Positions 1-8,467 are shown, counted from the stretch's first letter. The stretch is DNA of 64,000 bases from Parablautia sp. Marseille-Q6255 (GCF_951230155.1 NZ_CATNVD010000023.1:1-64000); one strand, 5' to 3'. A program made the numbers and translations. Notes: generated by a model from the sequence alone, not told the origin.

Positions 1-6
1 CATCAT
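1..6 (-). CDS. Start of a gene continuing left of the window
   Basis: Two tandem ATG codons on the minus strand (positions 6-4 and 3-1) are preceded five bases upstream by a good AAGGAG ribosome site. This suggests the next gene of the ssb-recD2 operon starts here and runs off the left edge. Nothing of the protein is visible beyond the start. Confidence 0.35.
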
Positions 7-63
7 ACAGACTCCTTATGTTTTTTCTGGACAATTAAACAATAAGACAAATCTGTATGATTG

Positions 64-96
64 GGAAGAGGTTTCGGCCTCTTCCTTTATTTTTTT
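64..96 (+). terminator. Intrinsic terminator reading on the plus strand
   Basis: A perfect 8-bp stem (GGAAGAGG / CCTCTTCC) with a 6-base loop is followed by TTTATTTTTTT in the plus direction. On the minus strand, where all neighbouring genes lie, it has no U-tract. It would therefore stop a plus-strand transcript entering from the left. No plus-strand gene is visible inside the window. Confidence 0.6.
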
Positions 97-135
97 ACTT
101 TTTGCCAATGATAATTATACTCTAAGGATATTTTT

Positions 136-606
136 TTACGCACAAGCCCTCAGGCTTTCCTGATAGCATTCCATACAGGTGTCAAACGCCGGAGCAATTC
201 CAAGCATCTGCTTCATGGCAAGGTAACGGAGCGCTTCCAGTTCCTGTGAAAAATAGCTGGCTCTTAATACCTTTCCACATTGCAGGCAGTAACTCTCTAC
301 CACACCCCAGGTCTTTTCATCCCGGTCAAAAAACAGGTTCTCAAGCCGTATCGAACGCTTCAAATCCGCTGTTCCCATTATATAGAGCGGGCGGATTCTT
401 TCCCAGTATTCATATTTCAGGACATCCCGTATGTGTTTTTCCCGATACTGGTATGTTCGCAATTCGCTTTCCAGTTTCCAGATCCGGATTTCCAGTTCCT
501 GCCGCTCCTGAGCGTCTTCTTTTCCTTTCTGCTTTTCCCGCTCCAGAAGCTTTCTGGTATCATGCAATTCTTTTCTTAATTTCTTTGTTATGATCCCCAA
601 AAGCAT
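136..606 (-). CDS. Coiled-coil protein with C-terminal zinc-ribbon-like cysteines
   Basis: A 156-residue protein of unrecognised family. Residues about 8-55 are charged and heptad-like (many K, E, R, L), which suggests a coiled coil. The C-terminal half has two cysteine pairs, YCLQCGK and CMECYQE, that could bind one zinc ion. The start has a good GGAGGAG site and lies 18 bp after the recD2-like gene, so it is the distal gene of the ssb-recD2 operon. A role in element DNA metabolism is suggested only by position. Function unknown. Confidence 0.7.
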   Translation of the reverse strand: MLLGIITKKLRKELHDTRKLLEREKQKGKEDAQERQELEIRIWKLESELRTYQYREKHIRDVLKYEYWERIRPLYIMGTADLKRSIRLENLFFDRDEKTWGVVESYCLQCGKVLRASYFSQELEALRYLAMKQMLGIAPAFDTCMECYQESLRACA

Positions 607-624
607 TTTATTCGTCTCCTCCTT

Positions 625-2844
625 TCATGCTGTTTTTCTTTGCTGACGTTTTGATTCCGACAAAAGCCTTTGAATCTGCTCCCCAAATCGGGTATTTCGT
701 TTGGTCACTGCGTCTGTTCGGATTGCCTGTGCCATCGCTCGTTTGCTTCCTACAATGATCACCTTTTTCTGGGCTCTTGTCACTGCTGTATAAAACAGGT
801 TCCGCCGCAACATCCTCCGGAAACATGACAACATGGGAAGAATCACTACCGGATACTCGCTACCCTGTGATTTATGAACGGACATCGCATAGGCATGAAT
901 CAATGGCCAGAAATCATCGTCCTCATAGGTCATGATCCGTTCATCCCCAAAATCTACACGCATCATATTTTTCCCATCCTGATGGTAAATATTTAGGACT
1001 TCCCCTACATCACCATTGGAAACTTCATCCATATTCTTTATCTGCATTACTTTGTCGTTTTCTCGGAAAATCTGTTTTCCATTTTTTACTTCCGGATACC
1101 CCTTTCTATGAGGATTCACAATATCATGAAGAACAAGATTTAAAGCATCCGCCCCTACCTCGGTATCCTTACGTAAAGGGGAAAGTACCTGCACATCATC
1201 CCAGGTACCTTTTTGCATTTCCAATTCTTCCTGATAAAGTTTTTGAATAATTTCAGAAGCTTCTTTAGCATTCATAGCCGGATAAAACTGAAACGTGTCA
1301 TCAAAAACTAGGTCCAAACGATTTTTATTTATCTTATCCCCGTTCTGGTAAATCGTAGAATTGGATTCCTGCCGGAAATTTTCGTCTAAAATGGTAACTG
1401 GTATGACATTGGAATCAATCATTTCTTTAAATACATTTCCCGGGCCAACAGATTCAATCTGGTCTTTATCTCCTACCATAACCAAACGCGCCCCAGACTT
1501 AATGCTTGAGAACAGTTTGTCCGCAAGAAACATGTCCACCATACTGAACTCATCTGCAATAACCAGATCGTCCGGCATCGTATGGTAATCGTTCCACTCG
1601 TCTTCTCCTTCTTCCCCAGTCAGCCCCACTGCTTTATGGATTGTAAGTGCCGGATAACCAGTACTTTCGTACATCCTTCTTCGTGCCTTTCCAGTAGGAG
1701 CGCACAAAAGAATGGCTGCCTCTTTATTCAATACTTCTTGAATGGCAATGATGAACCGGATAATTGTTGTTTTACCGCGTCCTGGTCCTCCGGTGATAAT
1801 GGAAACTGGATGGGAAAATGCCATACGGATTGCTTCTTTTTGTTTTTTTGAAAGGATTATCTTTTCATTTTTTTGTATTCGTTCTAAAATACCGTCAATT
1901 TTTACTTCCATCCCCTTTTGCATCATAAGTTTTACAAGGGCTGCTGCAGCCCCAAGCTCTGCGTGGAAACATTTGGGGGTGTAGAATGCCCCTCGATCCA
2001 CAATCAGGCTACCTTCTTTTCGGATCATGTCATTTCCTGCATCTTTAATTGCACGTTCCGATACAAGGCCGGTATCCCTTTTATGATTTAACAATCTACT
2101 TGCGCCATCCAGAATATTCTGACTGGTCAGGAAAAGATGTCCTTCTTCCTCCGCTTCCTTCATTATATGCTGAATCGCAGCTTTGATTCTGAAAGGATTA
2201 TTCGGTTTGAAATTTTTTGCCCGTATGGCAATGGGATCTACCGTAAGAAATCCAAATCCGCTAATTTCACATAAGCGGAAAGGATTTTCCTTAACGATAT
2301 GAAGCGCTGCATTGCCAAAATATTCCTGTATCATTGCAATCTTACGCGGAGTAAGTCCAAGCGGAGACATATAAACCATCAATTCCCGCAAATCATTGCT
2401 TTTCCTGTAACAAGCAATAATCTCATTCAGTCTGGATTCTGTAATACCACGGACATTAAGTAGCTCCTCCGGACAGTTTTCCAGAACATAAAAGGTCTTT
2501 TTCCCAAATTTATTTACAATCTCTTCAGCTGTTACCGGCCCTATTCCTTTGATCAGATTGGAAGATAAATATGCCCTAATTCCTTCCTCTGTTGTCGGGG
2601 TATATACTTTAAAGCAGGAAACTTCATACTGCATCCCATACTTCCCGTTTTTCCATTCTCCTTCCAGTTCCAAGTCCAGTCCATCACTGGTTGGCAGTTC
2701 GATACCGACAGCTTGGAATAATCCATAACCGCCATTTCCCTTCTGTACCACTTTTTCCGGAAGCTCCTCTTCTGTAATATAGGAGGCAACCGTATATCCA
2801 TTTCCGGCGTTGTAATAAATCTTTCTTACTGGTCTACATTGCAT
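625..2844 (-). CDS. recD2: RecD2-like ATP-dependent DNA helicase (SF1B)
   Basis: A 739-residue protein with the family layout of RecD2/ExoV-alpha-like 5'-3' helicases: an N-terminal OB-like domain, helix-hairpin-helix segments (GIGPVTAEEIV, then NVRGITE), and a helicase core. The core has Walker A GGPGRGKTT, a Walker B-like segment VIADEFSMVD, motif III-like MVGDKDQIESVGPG, and C-terminal motifs MSVHKSQGSEYPVV and YTAVTRAQKKV. Length is typical for RecD2. The Walker A has Arg where Thr is usual. It starts at an ATG with GGAGG upstream and overlaps the preceding membrane-protein gene by 11 bp, so translation is probably coupled. Its neighbour ssb suggests processing of element DNA. This is probably an element-borne paralogue, not the chromosomal housekeeping copy. 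Confidence 0.9.
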   Translation of the reverse strand: MQCRPVRKIYYNAGNGYTVASYITEEELPEKVVQKGNGGYGLFQAVGIELPTSDGLDLELEGEWKNGKYGMQYEVSCFKVYTPTTEEGIRAYLSSNLIKGIGPVTAEEIVNKFGKKTFYVLENCPEELLNVRGITESRLNEIIACYRKSNDLRELMVYMSPLGLTPRKIAMIQEYFGNAALHIVKENPFRLCEISGFGFLTVDPIAIRAKNFKPNNPFRIKAAIQHIMKEAEEEGHLFLTSQNILDGASRLLNHKRDTGLVSERAIKDAGNDMIRKEGSLIVDRGAFYTPKCFHAELGAAAALVKLMMQKGMEVKIDGILERIQKNEKIILSKKQKEAIRMAFSHPVSIITGGPGRGKTTIIRFIIAIQEVLNKEAAILLCAPTGKARRRMYESTGYPALTIHKAVGLTGEEGEDEWNDYHTMPDDLVIADEFSMVDMFLADKLFSSIKSGARLVMVGDKDQIESVGPGNVFKEMIDSNVIPVTILDENFRQESNSTIYQNGDKINKNRLDLVFDDTFQFYPAMNAKEASEIIQKLYQEELEMQKGTWDDVQVLSPLRKDTEVGADALNLVLHDIVNPHRKGYPEVKNGKQIFRENDKVMQIKNMDEVSNGDVGEVLNIYHQDGKNMMRVDFGDERIMTYEDDDFWPLIHAYAMSVHKSQGSEYPVVILPMLSCFRRMLRRNLFYTAVTRAQKKVIIVGSKRAMAQAIRTDAVTKRNTRFGEQIQRLLSESKRQQRKTA

Positions 2845-3457
2845 ATGTTCGTCCTCCCTTTTTCCAGGAAATCCAAAGAAATCGACCCCTTTCCTTTATG
2901 AAAAAACCGTCTTTTTTTAATTCCTTTTCTGCCAAAATCAAGATCCTTCCTGGATATCCATGTAAAATCCCGATTCGCTGAAATTGTTTTTCCGAACGTA
3001 TCGTACAAATTCCCTCTCTACTGATTGAAAATTCATGTTTTCCTGTTCTTTCAAGTTTTTCCCGAAAACGTCGGAAATACTGCCTCCCTTCCTGTTGATA
3101 CCACAGGATTGCAAGGCAGATTTCATCATCAGGCAGGGGATTTTCTGTACAGTTTTTCCTTACTGTTTCCGTCTCTCCAGTCTTCGATTTCTCACCGGAT
3201 GCGGAATCATCAGAAGATACTTTCTCTGTATTTTCTTTTTGTACTCTCTCGGATACTTTCTCATGCTTTTCCTCCTCTTCGTCCTTAAAAAACTCCCACA
3301 ATGCTATTCCTACGATAACAGGGACAGCCAGTGACAGGGATTGAAAAATCACTGCCAGAAATACCGGCCACAAAAACGGTGAAACCAAAAGACCAAAAAT
3401 CCCTGTTGCAGTACAAAATGCCAGATGCTGCTTCATCCAGTTTTTTATTTTTTGCAT
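2834..3457 (-). CDS. Small membrane protein between ssb and recD2
   Basis: A 207-residue protein with two hydrophobic segments at about residues 12-55, then a long acidic/Lys-rich linker (about 58-105), then a basic C-terminal domain of unknown fold. No family recognised. It starts at an ATG after a GGAG site and overlaps the recD2-like start by 11 bp, with ssb 31 bp upstream. This arrangement suggests a membrane-associated accessory factor of the element's DNA module, but that is inferred from context only. Confidence 0.7.
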   Translation of the reverse strand: MQKIKNWMKQHLAFCTATGIFGLLVSPFLWPVFLAVIFQSLSLAVPVIVGIALWEFFKDEEEEKHEKVSERVQKENTEKVSSDDSASGEKSKTGETETVRKNCTENPLPDDEICLAILWYQQEGRQYFRRFREKLERTGKHEFSISREGICTIRSEKQFQRIGILHGYPGRILILAEKELKKDGFFIKERGRFLWISWKKGGRTYAM

Positions 3458-3488
3458 TCGCGCCCCACTCCCTTATTCAATAGCAATC

Positions 3489-4103
3489 TTAATCAAAAGG
3501 TAATTCCTCATCTGGCACATTCATGTACCGCTCATCCAGACTACGACTTCTTTCTCTGGAACTCCTTGAAGAAGAACTGCTTCTTCTGCCAGAGCTTTTG
3601 CCTGTGGCACTTTTCTGCCTTGCCGACGTTACTTCGTAATCATCTTCATAATCTTCCTCATAATCATCCTCTTCCCTTCGGGATGTTCTTCCTGATTTTG
3701 CATTGCTTTTACGAGCAGAGGAAGCTTCCTTACGGGAACTCTTTCTGGAGGTACGTTCTTCTCTATGCTCTTCTGAAGTACGTTTGCTTTCTGCAAAATT
3801 GATTTCTTCCGCAATCAGACGCACTCCATATACCTGTTCCCCATCCTTATTTCTGTAATTGTCATTTTCCATCCGGCCGCTGACAATTATTTTTAAGCCC
3901 TGCACCAGATATTTTTCTGTAAACTCAGCGAGCCAGCCATACGCACAGCAAAAGAAAAAATCTGCTTTTTCGCCGTCTTCTTTCGCAAATTTACGATCTA
4001 CTGCCAGTCGAAAATTTGCGATTGCCATTTCCCCTTTTTGTGTATCTACATAGCGAATTTCCGGATCTCTTACTAAGCGTCCCATCATGATTGATTTATT
4101 CAT
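3489..4103 (-). CDS. ssb: Single-stranded DNA-binding protein
   Basis: A 204-residue SSB. The N-terminal OB fold is recognisable from MNKSIMMGRLVRDPEIRY, the segment ANFRLAVDRKF and GLKIIVSGRME. A long Ser/Arg/Glu-rich low-complexity linker follows, then an acidic tip DEELPFD, a variant of the usual DDDIPF tip with an extra Asp at the end. The start was set at the internal ATG at 4103 because AAGGAGG lies just upstream and the family N-terminus begins there; the upstream 13 codons are leader. The linker is unusually Ser/Arg-rich. It coats ssDNA for the element's replication or repair and could recruit partners through its tip. Confidence 0.95.
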   Translation of the reverse strand: MNKSIMMGRLVRDPEIRYVDTQKGEMAIANFRLAVDRKFAKEDGEKADFFFCCAYGWLAEFTEKYLVQGLKIIVSGRMENDNYRNKDGEQVYGVRLIAEEINFAESKRTSEEHREERTSRKSSRKEASSARKSNAKSGRTSRREEDDYEEDYEDDYEVTSARQKSATGKSSGRRSSSSSRSSRERSRSLDERYMNVPDEELPFD

Positions 4104-4138
4104 GCCTTTCCCTCCTTGGCTTTCATCCATTAAAAAAA

Positions 4139-4163
4139 GCACTTAGAGATTCCTCCTAAATGC
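4139..4163 (-). terminator. Promoter-proximal hairpin 2 in the ssb leader
   Basis: On the minus strand GCATTTAGG and CTAAGTGC pair around a short loop and are followed by TTTTTTT. The hairpin lies 36 bp before the ssb start and resembles the hairpin at 4286-4316 in sequence (CATTTAG...CTAAGTG). Its loop side contains AGGAGG. It looks like an attenuator within the leader, not an end-of-operon terminator. Confidence 0.6.
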
Positions 4164-4280
4164 CACTTTATGCCTCTTTTCTATTGTTGATATCTGCCCT
4201 CCCTTCTATTGGTAAAATACTACTGATCCACCACCTCTTTCTTTGAATTATTGTTTGCATCTGCATCCTTTTCGAAAAAC

Positions 4281-4316
4281 AAAAAGGCCACTTAGAAATT
4301 TTCATTCTAAATGGCC
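4281..4316 (-). terminator. Promoter-proximal hairpin 1 in the ssb leader
   Basis: The minus-strand stem GGCCATTTAGAA / TTCTAAGTGGCC has one mismatch and is followed by TTTTTG. It lies inside the roughly 300-nt leader between the promoter at 4425-4453 and the ssb start, so full-length transcripts must read through it. Confidence 0.7.
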
Positions 4317-4424
4317 GCGCTGTTTTCGCCAGGAACGTCTGGTTCCTTAAAATTGTCTCCCAGTCTTTCCGGGACAAAATTTCTTATCCTTCCTTTAAAG
4401 GATACAAATACAAATTTCATTTTT

Positions 4425-4453
4425 ATACTAACACAATATATAGATACAGTCAA
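4425..4453 (-). promoter_or_regulatory. Putative sigma-A promoter of the ssb-recD2 operon
   Basis: On the minus strand TTGACT (4453-4448) and TAGTAT (4430-4425) are separated by exactly 17 bp. Transcription would give a leader of about 310 nt before ssb. A long palindrome sits immediately upstream of the -35 box. Confidence 0.65.
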
Positions 4454-4462
4454 TATTTCTTT

Positions 4463-4493
4463 TTGCAATATATTGTACAACAATATATTGCAA
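4463..4493. promoter_or_regulatory. Palindromic putative operator upstream of the ssb promoter
   Basis: A perfect 13-bp inverted repeat, TTGCAATATATTG / CAATATATTGCAA, with a 5-base centre. It lies 9 bp upstream of the -35 box. The size and symmetry suit a dimeric regulator site. No dedicated regulator gene is seen nearby. Confidence 0.55.
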
Positions 4494-4829
4494 TTTAATC
4501 TCAATAAGAATTGTAGCAAACAAAATCTATAAATAACAACATAATTTTCCTTTCAGCATTCCTCTTTTTTATTGTATGAGGAATGAGATAATCATATTGG
4601 ATAATAGATTTTCCAGTTGATAGACTACATTTTTTTATAAAGCGTCGTATAACGCGACGGGCTTTCTGTATAATCTTTTTCAATGAAATTTTTCATTTCC
4701 TACAGGCAATCTCTTTTTTCCAAACGCCATTTCGTCACCTCTTCCATATACTCTGCACTGAAATATCCAACCTGTTCTACTTTCTCAGAAATACCTATTT
4801 CAAGTATAGCAGAAGATTAAAAAATCTCA
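4494..4829. other. Intergenic stretch with no supported gene
   Basis: AT-rich sequence between the ssb promoter and the YkgJ-tail remnant. Only a short basic reading frame is seen (minus strand, about 60 codons, no ribosome site), and I do not accept it as a gene. Confidence 0.5.
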
Positions 4830-4931
4830 CTACTTCTTCCTTGCCAATTTTTCTAATATCATCCAGAGCTGTCCATTATTTTCCCTATATAACTCCATAA
4901 AAGACCTGTTCAACTCTAATACCACATACTT
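4830..4931 (-). pseudogene. Remnant of a second YkgJ-like C-terminus
   Basis: Minus-strand translation gives KYVVLELNRSFMELYRENNG followed by QLWMILEKLARKK and a stop. This aligns with the C-terminus of the intact YkgJ-like protein at 6497-7153 (KYTAFDLDRPFMEQYRENNG, then RLLTVLEKMIGK). No start codon or upstream domain remains, so it is a decayed partial duplication of the tail. Confidence 0.7.
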
Positions 4932-4942
4932 TAAACAAGCAG

Positions 4943-5398
4943 TTATTTTAAAAGCGTATGGTCTATTGAAAAGACATCTACATCTGATTTCCGAAAGGAA
5001 AATGTATCCTTTTCACCAATAATGATATGATCCAAAAGCTCTATTCCCATCATCTGGCAGGCAAAGACAAGCCTTTTCGTAATATCTGTATCCTCTTTAC
5101 TTGCTTTTACAGAACCAGACGGATGATTATGGATTAAAATAATACCATTAGCCCCAGATAGAATTGCAGTTCTCAAAATTTCCGGAATAGGAACTAGGGA
5201 ATAACTTGCAGTTCCAACTGAACAAATAGATGCATTGATGACACGGCCAGACGTTGCAACCTGAATGGAAACCAATGTTTCTCTGTCTCTATCTCGGATC
5301 ATATTTTTCACAAAATGAACCGCATCTTCAGGGGAAGTTATAACCATAGTTGGAGCAAACCAAGAATCCCTTTTTAATTCAACGTGTACAAAATCCAT
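4943..5398 (-). CDS. radC: RadC-like JAB/MPN domain protein
   Basis: A 151-residue protein of the RadC family consisting essentially of the JAB1/MPN+ metalloprotease-like domain. The metal-binding signature HNHPSG, with the downstream Ser and Asp (SKEDTD), is complete, and the C-terminal FSFRKSDV is typical. It lacks the N-terminal helix-hairpin-helix of full-length RadC, as element-borne copies commonly do. The start at 5398 was chosen because AGAAAGGAAG precedes it. It is the last intact gene of the operon starting at 8117. RadC's biochemical role is not settled, and short copies are frequent on mobile elements. Confidence 0.88.
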   Translation of the reverse strand: MDFVHVELKRDSWFAPTMVITSPEDAVHFVKNMIRDRDRETLVSIQVATSGRVINASICSVGTASYSLVPIPEILRTAILSGANGIILIHNHPSGSVKASKEDTDITKRLVFACQMMGIELLDHIIIGEKDTFSFRKSDVDVFSIDHTLLK

Positions 5399-5550
5399 AG
5401 ATTCTTCCTTTCTGCTGGGCAATAAGAATTACCCAGCCTGATTTATTTTGTATTCCTTGCAATATTTCATTCGTCTTATACCTATCCGTGCAGAAAGCTC
5501 ATTACGGATTGTACGGATTGGACAACGCGATTTCCTTTTGAGGAAACATT

Positions 5551-6372
5551 TCATTGTAAAATCGACATGCCATTTTGTGTGCATAAATAAATATGATTGC
5601 TCAATCGTTCTGATTGTTGAACGCTTTTCTCATTCGATTCCTGAAGCATTTTCATAAGGCCATCCTGCTTCTCTACAAATGGAATTGCAATACATTCATG
5701 AATGGATGACGGAAAAATAAGGAACTCTTCTCCCAACTTTTCTGACAGAATTCTATACACCTCTGGAAGTAAAATCCCAGCTGCTCCCAAATTCATTCTT
5801 TGATTTGTAATAGCATATATTGGAAACACATTTTCATCAGAAAGCCTTAGATTGTTGCCGAGAATCAGCAGATCTGTTTTTAAATTTTCAAAGGCATGTT
5901 CTATTAATTCGTCTTCAAAAATTTTCATCTTTTCCATATAAGGCCACGAAATTTTGACAATCCAGCCCTTTTCGAAGCGCACGTAAAACAAAATCAAAAA
6001 AACTTTTGTTTTTCTATAAAAAATTTTTGTTTTCTTAAAGTTCTTCAGATTCTCAATGCTATAAATTAAAGGCTTTACTTTTGAAAGAATAACGCTTTTA
6101 TCTGCAAACATATCCTGTTTTAACTTCGGCAGATAGTTTGATGCCTCAACCAGCATAGCTGCCAGTTCCTCATCTGATTTCTCACCCCAATCCGTTTCAT
6201 AGAAAAGGGTGATGCCAAATGGGAGGAGTGAACTCGCTGGCATCACTTCTATGCCATACTTCATACCATTATTATCTATCTTTTCTTGACATTTCAGGGA
6301 ATAACCTCTTTCTTTCATTATCGGTTTTAACCTGACAATTCTTTCTTCCACTATTTTCTTCTCATTTGTCAT
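5551..6372 (-). CDS. DUF5688 family protein
   Basis: A 273-residue soluble protein. The C-terminal segment (GAAGILLPEVYRILSEKLG, then FLIFPSSIHECIAIPF) matches the pattern I know from DUF5688 proteins, which are abundant on Lachnospiraceae mobile elements. The start has an AAGGAG site. No catalytic motif is visible and the function is unknown. It lies between radC and ykgJ in the same operon. Confidence 0.75.
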   Translation of the reverse strand: MTNEKKIVEERIVRLKPIMKERGYSLKCQEKIDNNGMKYGIEVMPASSLLPFGITLFYETDWGEKSDEELAAMLVEASNYLPKLKQDMFADKSVILSKVKPLIYSIENLKNFKKTKIFYRKTKVFLILFYVRFEKGWIVKISWPYMEKMKIFEDELIEHAFENLKTDLLILGNNLRLSDENVFPIYAITNQRMNLGAAGILLPEVYRILSEKLGEEFLIFPSSIHECIAIPFVEKQDGLMKMLQESNEKSVQQSERLSNHIYLCTQNGMSILQ

Positions 6373-6496
6373 CTTATTTTTCTCCTTTTCTTTCCAAACT
6401 AAAATGAGCTGATATTGCTACCAGCCCATTGTCATTTTGTATTTGATTGAATCACTCTTAGCTGTGGCATCTTTGCTTACACATTCTGATACCATC

Positions 6497-7153
6497 TTAT
6501 TTCCCTATCATTTTTTCTAACACAGTCAGAAGTCGTCCGTTATTTTCCCGATACTGCTCCATAAAAGGTCTGTCCAAATCAAATGCCGTATATTTATAAT
6601 ACAAAAAAAGTGGGAGGGCATGTACCTTTTCATTTTCTGGAATCTGCTTTAAAAGCTTTGCAATGCGAAGCACCACCTCCACTTCGCATTGCAGGAACAC
6701 CTGATCTTCCTTTGTAAAATATTTTTTCACCCATCTGTCGACCGTTCTTTGCGGTCCCGTAAAATGATGGGGATAGTCCACACAAAGAAGCGGTTCTAAT
6801 CCTCCTGGATTGATTTCTATAGGATATGTACGGCATGCTCTTGGATTCACCTCATGAATACTGCATCTTCCATCTTGTAAAAAAATACAGCTATCCTCTG
6901 GCCCGGTTACTTTTAGCGTAAATACTATGTAACCGCATGCATTCAATAATACTGGAACGGTAAACTGTTGTAAAACGCCCTCTATATCCGATACCTGCCC
7001 TTTTTTCTTTAAATATTTCGCAATCCGGTATATATCCAGGCTTTCCAATGGTACACTCTCCCTGACATGGCGGCAACAGGCTCCGCATCGCTTGCATTGA
7101 AATGCAAATTTCTGTTTCGGCACCATCGGAACCATTGATAAACATTCCTTCAT
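6497..7153 (-). CDS. YkgJ-family cysteine cluster protein
   Basis: A 218-residue protein with the YkgJ signature: CKRCGACCRH near the N-terminus and CSIHEVNPRACRTYPIE in the middle, eight conserved-type cysteines in all, expected to bind zinc or an Fe-S cluster. It starts 15 bp after the preceding gene behind AGAAAGGAAG. The family is usually described as a metal-chelating protein of unknown role. A degraded copy of its last 35 residues persists at 4830-4931. Confidence 0.85.
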   Translation of the reverse strand: MKECLSMVPMVPKQKFAFQCKRCGACCRHVRESVPLESLDIYRIAKYLKKKGQVSDIEGVLQQFTVPVLLNACGYIVFTLKVTGPEDSCIFLQDGRCSIHEVNPRACRTYPIEINPGGLEPLLCVDYPHHFTGPQRTVDRWVKKYFTKEDQVFLQCEVEVVLRIAKLLKQIPENEKVHALPLFLYYKYTAFDLDRPFMEQYRENNGRLLTVLEKMIGK

Positions 7154-7167
7154 TATCTGCTTCCTTT

Positions 7168-7782
7168 CTAGGTATGCATATTATACACTGCAGTTTTCAA
7201 ATCTTCCGGTCCATGTAAAATGATGCCTCCTACAATTCCGTAACCATGCTTCCTGCATTCGCAAAATCCAAAACTATAGGGAAGGAAATCATCATAAATC
7301 TCAATCTGTATAGCATTTTCCCATTGAAAATGTTTAGACAAAAATTTCCCCAGCTTCCGTCTCAGCTGTGGATGCTTTACCACTTCTTTTAAATTTTTTC
7401 TGCTTCTGAATACGATTTTAGGCAAATGGTTTTCTTTCAGGGACAGAAATTTTATATGAAGTTCCTCTCCCGCAAAAGCTTTTTGGAATATCTCGTATGG
7501 AAGAGAAATTCGCTCTTTCCGACCCTTATAGCAATCACTCTCCACAGAGGATGCCCAAAAGAAATGAATCTCCACATATTTCTCATTTACATGATTTTCT
7601 AAAATACAGATCCGCGCAAAAGAAGAACCATCCTGCACAATCCAGGAACCATTTTTTTCTGCCTCAGCAGCCTCTTTTTGCAGGATATAAAATCTCTGAC
7701 TGACTCCTGCTTCACGGGATATGGTCCTGATATCGCAGCCCTCCTTATTGCAATCCATTTTCACTAATATTCTCTGCATCAT
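7168..7782 (-). CDS. Hypothetical protein of the element operon
   Basis: A 204-residue protein of no family that I recognise. It has mixed alpha/beta character, cysteines at CNKEGC and CECRKHGYG, a central basic stretch (FRSRKNLKEVVKHPQLRRKL) and no membrane segment. The start has a GGAGG site. It is the second gene of the operon after the 74-residue protein and lies directly before ykgJ. Function unknown. Confidence 0.65.
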   Translation of the reverse strand: MMQRILVKMDCNKEGCDIRTISREAGVSQRFYILQKEAAEAEKNGSWIVQDGSSFARICILENHVNEKYVEIHFFWASSVESDCYKGRKERISLPYEIFQKAFAGEELHIKFLSLKENHLPKIVFRSRKNLKEVVKHPQLRRKLGKFLSKHFQWENAIQIEIYDDFLPYSFGFCECRKHGYGIVGGIILHGPEDLKTAVYNMHT

Positions 7783-7892
7783 CTTCCATTCCTCCGTAAT
7801 AATAGTTTTTTCATTCCGGAATCATACAAAAATCCCTACGCTCCTTTTTAGGAGAGCATCCTATCTGGATACTCTCCATGCCTGCGACAGTG

Positions 7893-8117
7893 CTATGCAG
7901 CCAATTCTAACATTACACTTTCGGCTCTTTGGAATTCAAAACAATAACAGTACTGTTCCGTCTCAAAAGTGATATGATCTGTCTCTTCTTCTACAACTCT
8001 TAATACTTTTTCGGTACGTTTCCATAAACCATCTTCACAGTACCATGCCGGCCATCCCACTTTCAAAGGCAGCTGCACCCAGCCATATTTCCATAAGGTC
8101 TGTTTTCTTCGTTTCAT
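7893..8117 (-). CDS. Small Trp/Tyr-rich protein, first gene of the element operon
   Basis: A 74-residue protein starting MKRRKQTLWKYGWVQLPLK. The start at 8117 is set by GGAGGAAACC directly upstream; a longer frame reaching 8264 would run through the leader hairpins and is unlikely. It is rich in Trp, Tyr and Glu with no membrane segment. It is the first gene after the long regulated leader. Family not recognised. Confidence 0.65.
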   Translation of the reverse strand: MKRRKQTLWKYGWVQLPLKVGWPAWYCEDGLWKRTEKVLRVVEEETDHITFETEQYCYCFEFQRAESVMLELAA

Positions 8118-8175
8118 TTGGTTTCCTCCTCTCTTACTATAGTTGTTCTGTAACATTGTGTTTCCTGTGCCATAT

Positions 8176-8217
8176 GTAAAAACAGCATCTATTATTTTTG
8201 AAATAATACATGCTGTT
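8176..8217 (-). terminator. Leader hairpin 2 of the element operon
   Basis: On the minus strand AACAGCATGTATTATTT pairs with AAATAATAGATGCTGTT (one mismatch), followed by TTTTT. It lies about 60 bp before the first gene. Confidence 0.7.
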
Positions 8218-8240
8218 GACACACTTATACAATTAAACAA

Positions 8241-8284
8241 CAAAAAAGCACCAATTATTTCCATTCTAAAAATAATCAGTGCCC
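8241..8284 (-). terminator. Leader hairpin 1 of the element operon
   Basis: On the minus strand GCACTGATTATT and AATAATTGGTGC pair (two mismatches) and are followed by TTTTTTG. With the second hairpin 30 bp downstream it forms a tandem pair of terminator-like structures inside the leader. Confidence 0.65.
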
Positions 8285-8400
8285 TTCTTATTTACATTTA
8301 CATTGAACATATCGTTGCTACATTAAATTGCTCCAAATCACTTTAATTTTACAACTGCTTTCATTGCAAAATTTCCCGCCTGTGTGACGCAAAACTTAGC

Positions 8401-8420
8401 TTCCGGTAAACCTACCGGAA
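8401..8420. repeat. Inverted repeat in the leader
   Basis: A perfect 8-bp inverted repeat TTCCGGTA / TACCGGAA with a 4-base loop. It is transcribed early in the leader and is not followed by a U-tract, so it could be an RNA signal or a DNA site and not a terminator. Confidence 0.5.
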
Positions 8421-8426
8421 CAAAAC

Positions 8427-8463
8427 GTGATAATTTCCAAATGGGAAATTAAAAATTTATCAC
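8427..8463. promoter_or_regulatory. Nested palindrome overlapping the transcription start
   Basis: An outer repeat GTGATAA / TTATCAC encloses an inner repeat TAATTTCC / GGAAATTA. It begins about 4 bp downstream of the -10 box, where a repressor would block transcription. No cognate regulator gene is seen adjacent. Confidence 0.5.
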
Positions 8464-8467
8464 TTAT

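Noticed and set aside
4168-4377. A 69-residue minus-strand frame across the ssb leader
   Set aside because: It starts with TTG without a ribosome site and overlaps the leader hairpins. The composition is not protein-like.
4501-4683. A 60-residue basic reading frame
   Set aside because: No ribosome site and a random-looking amino-acid mix.
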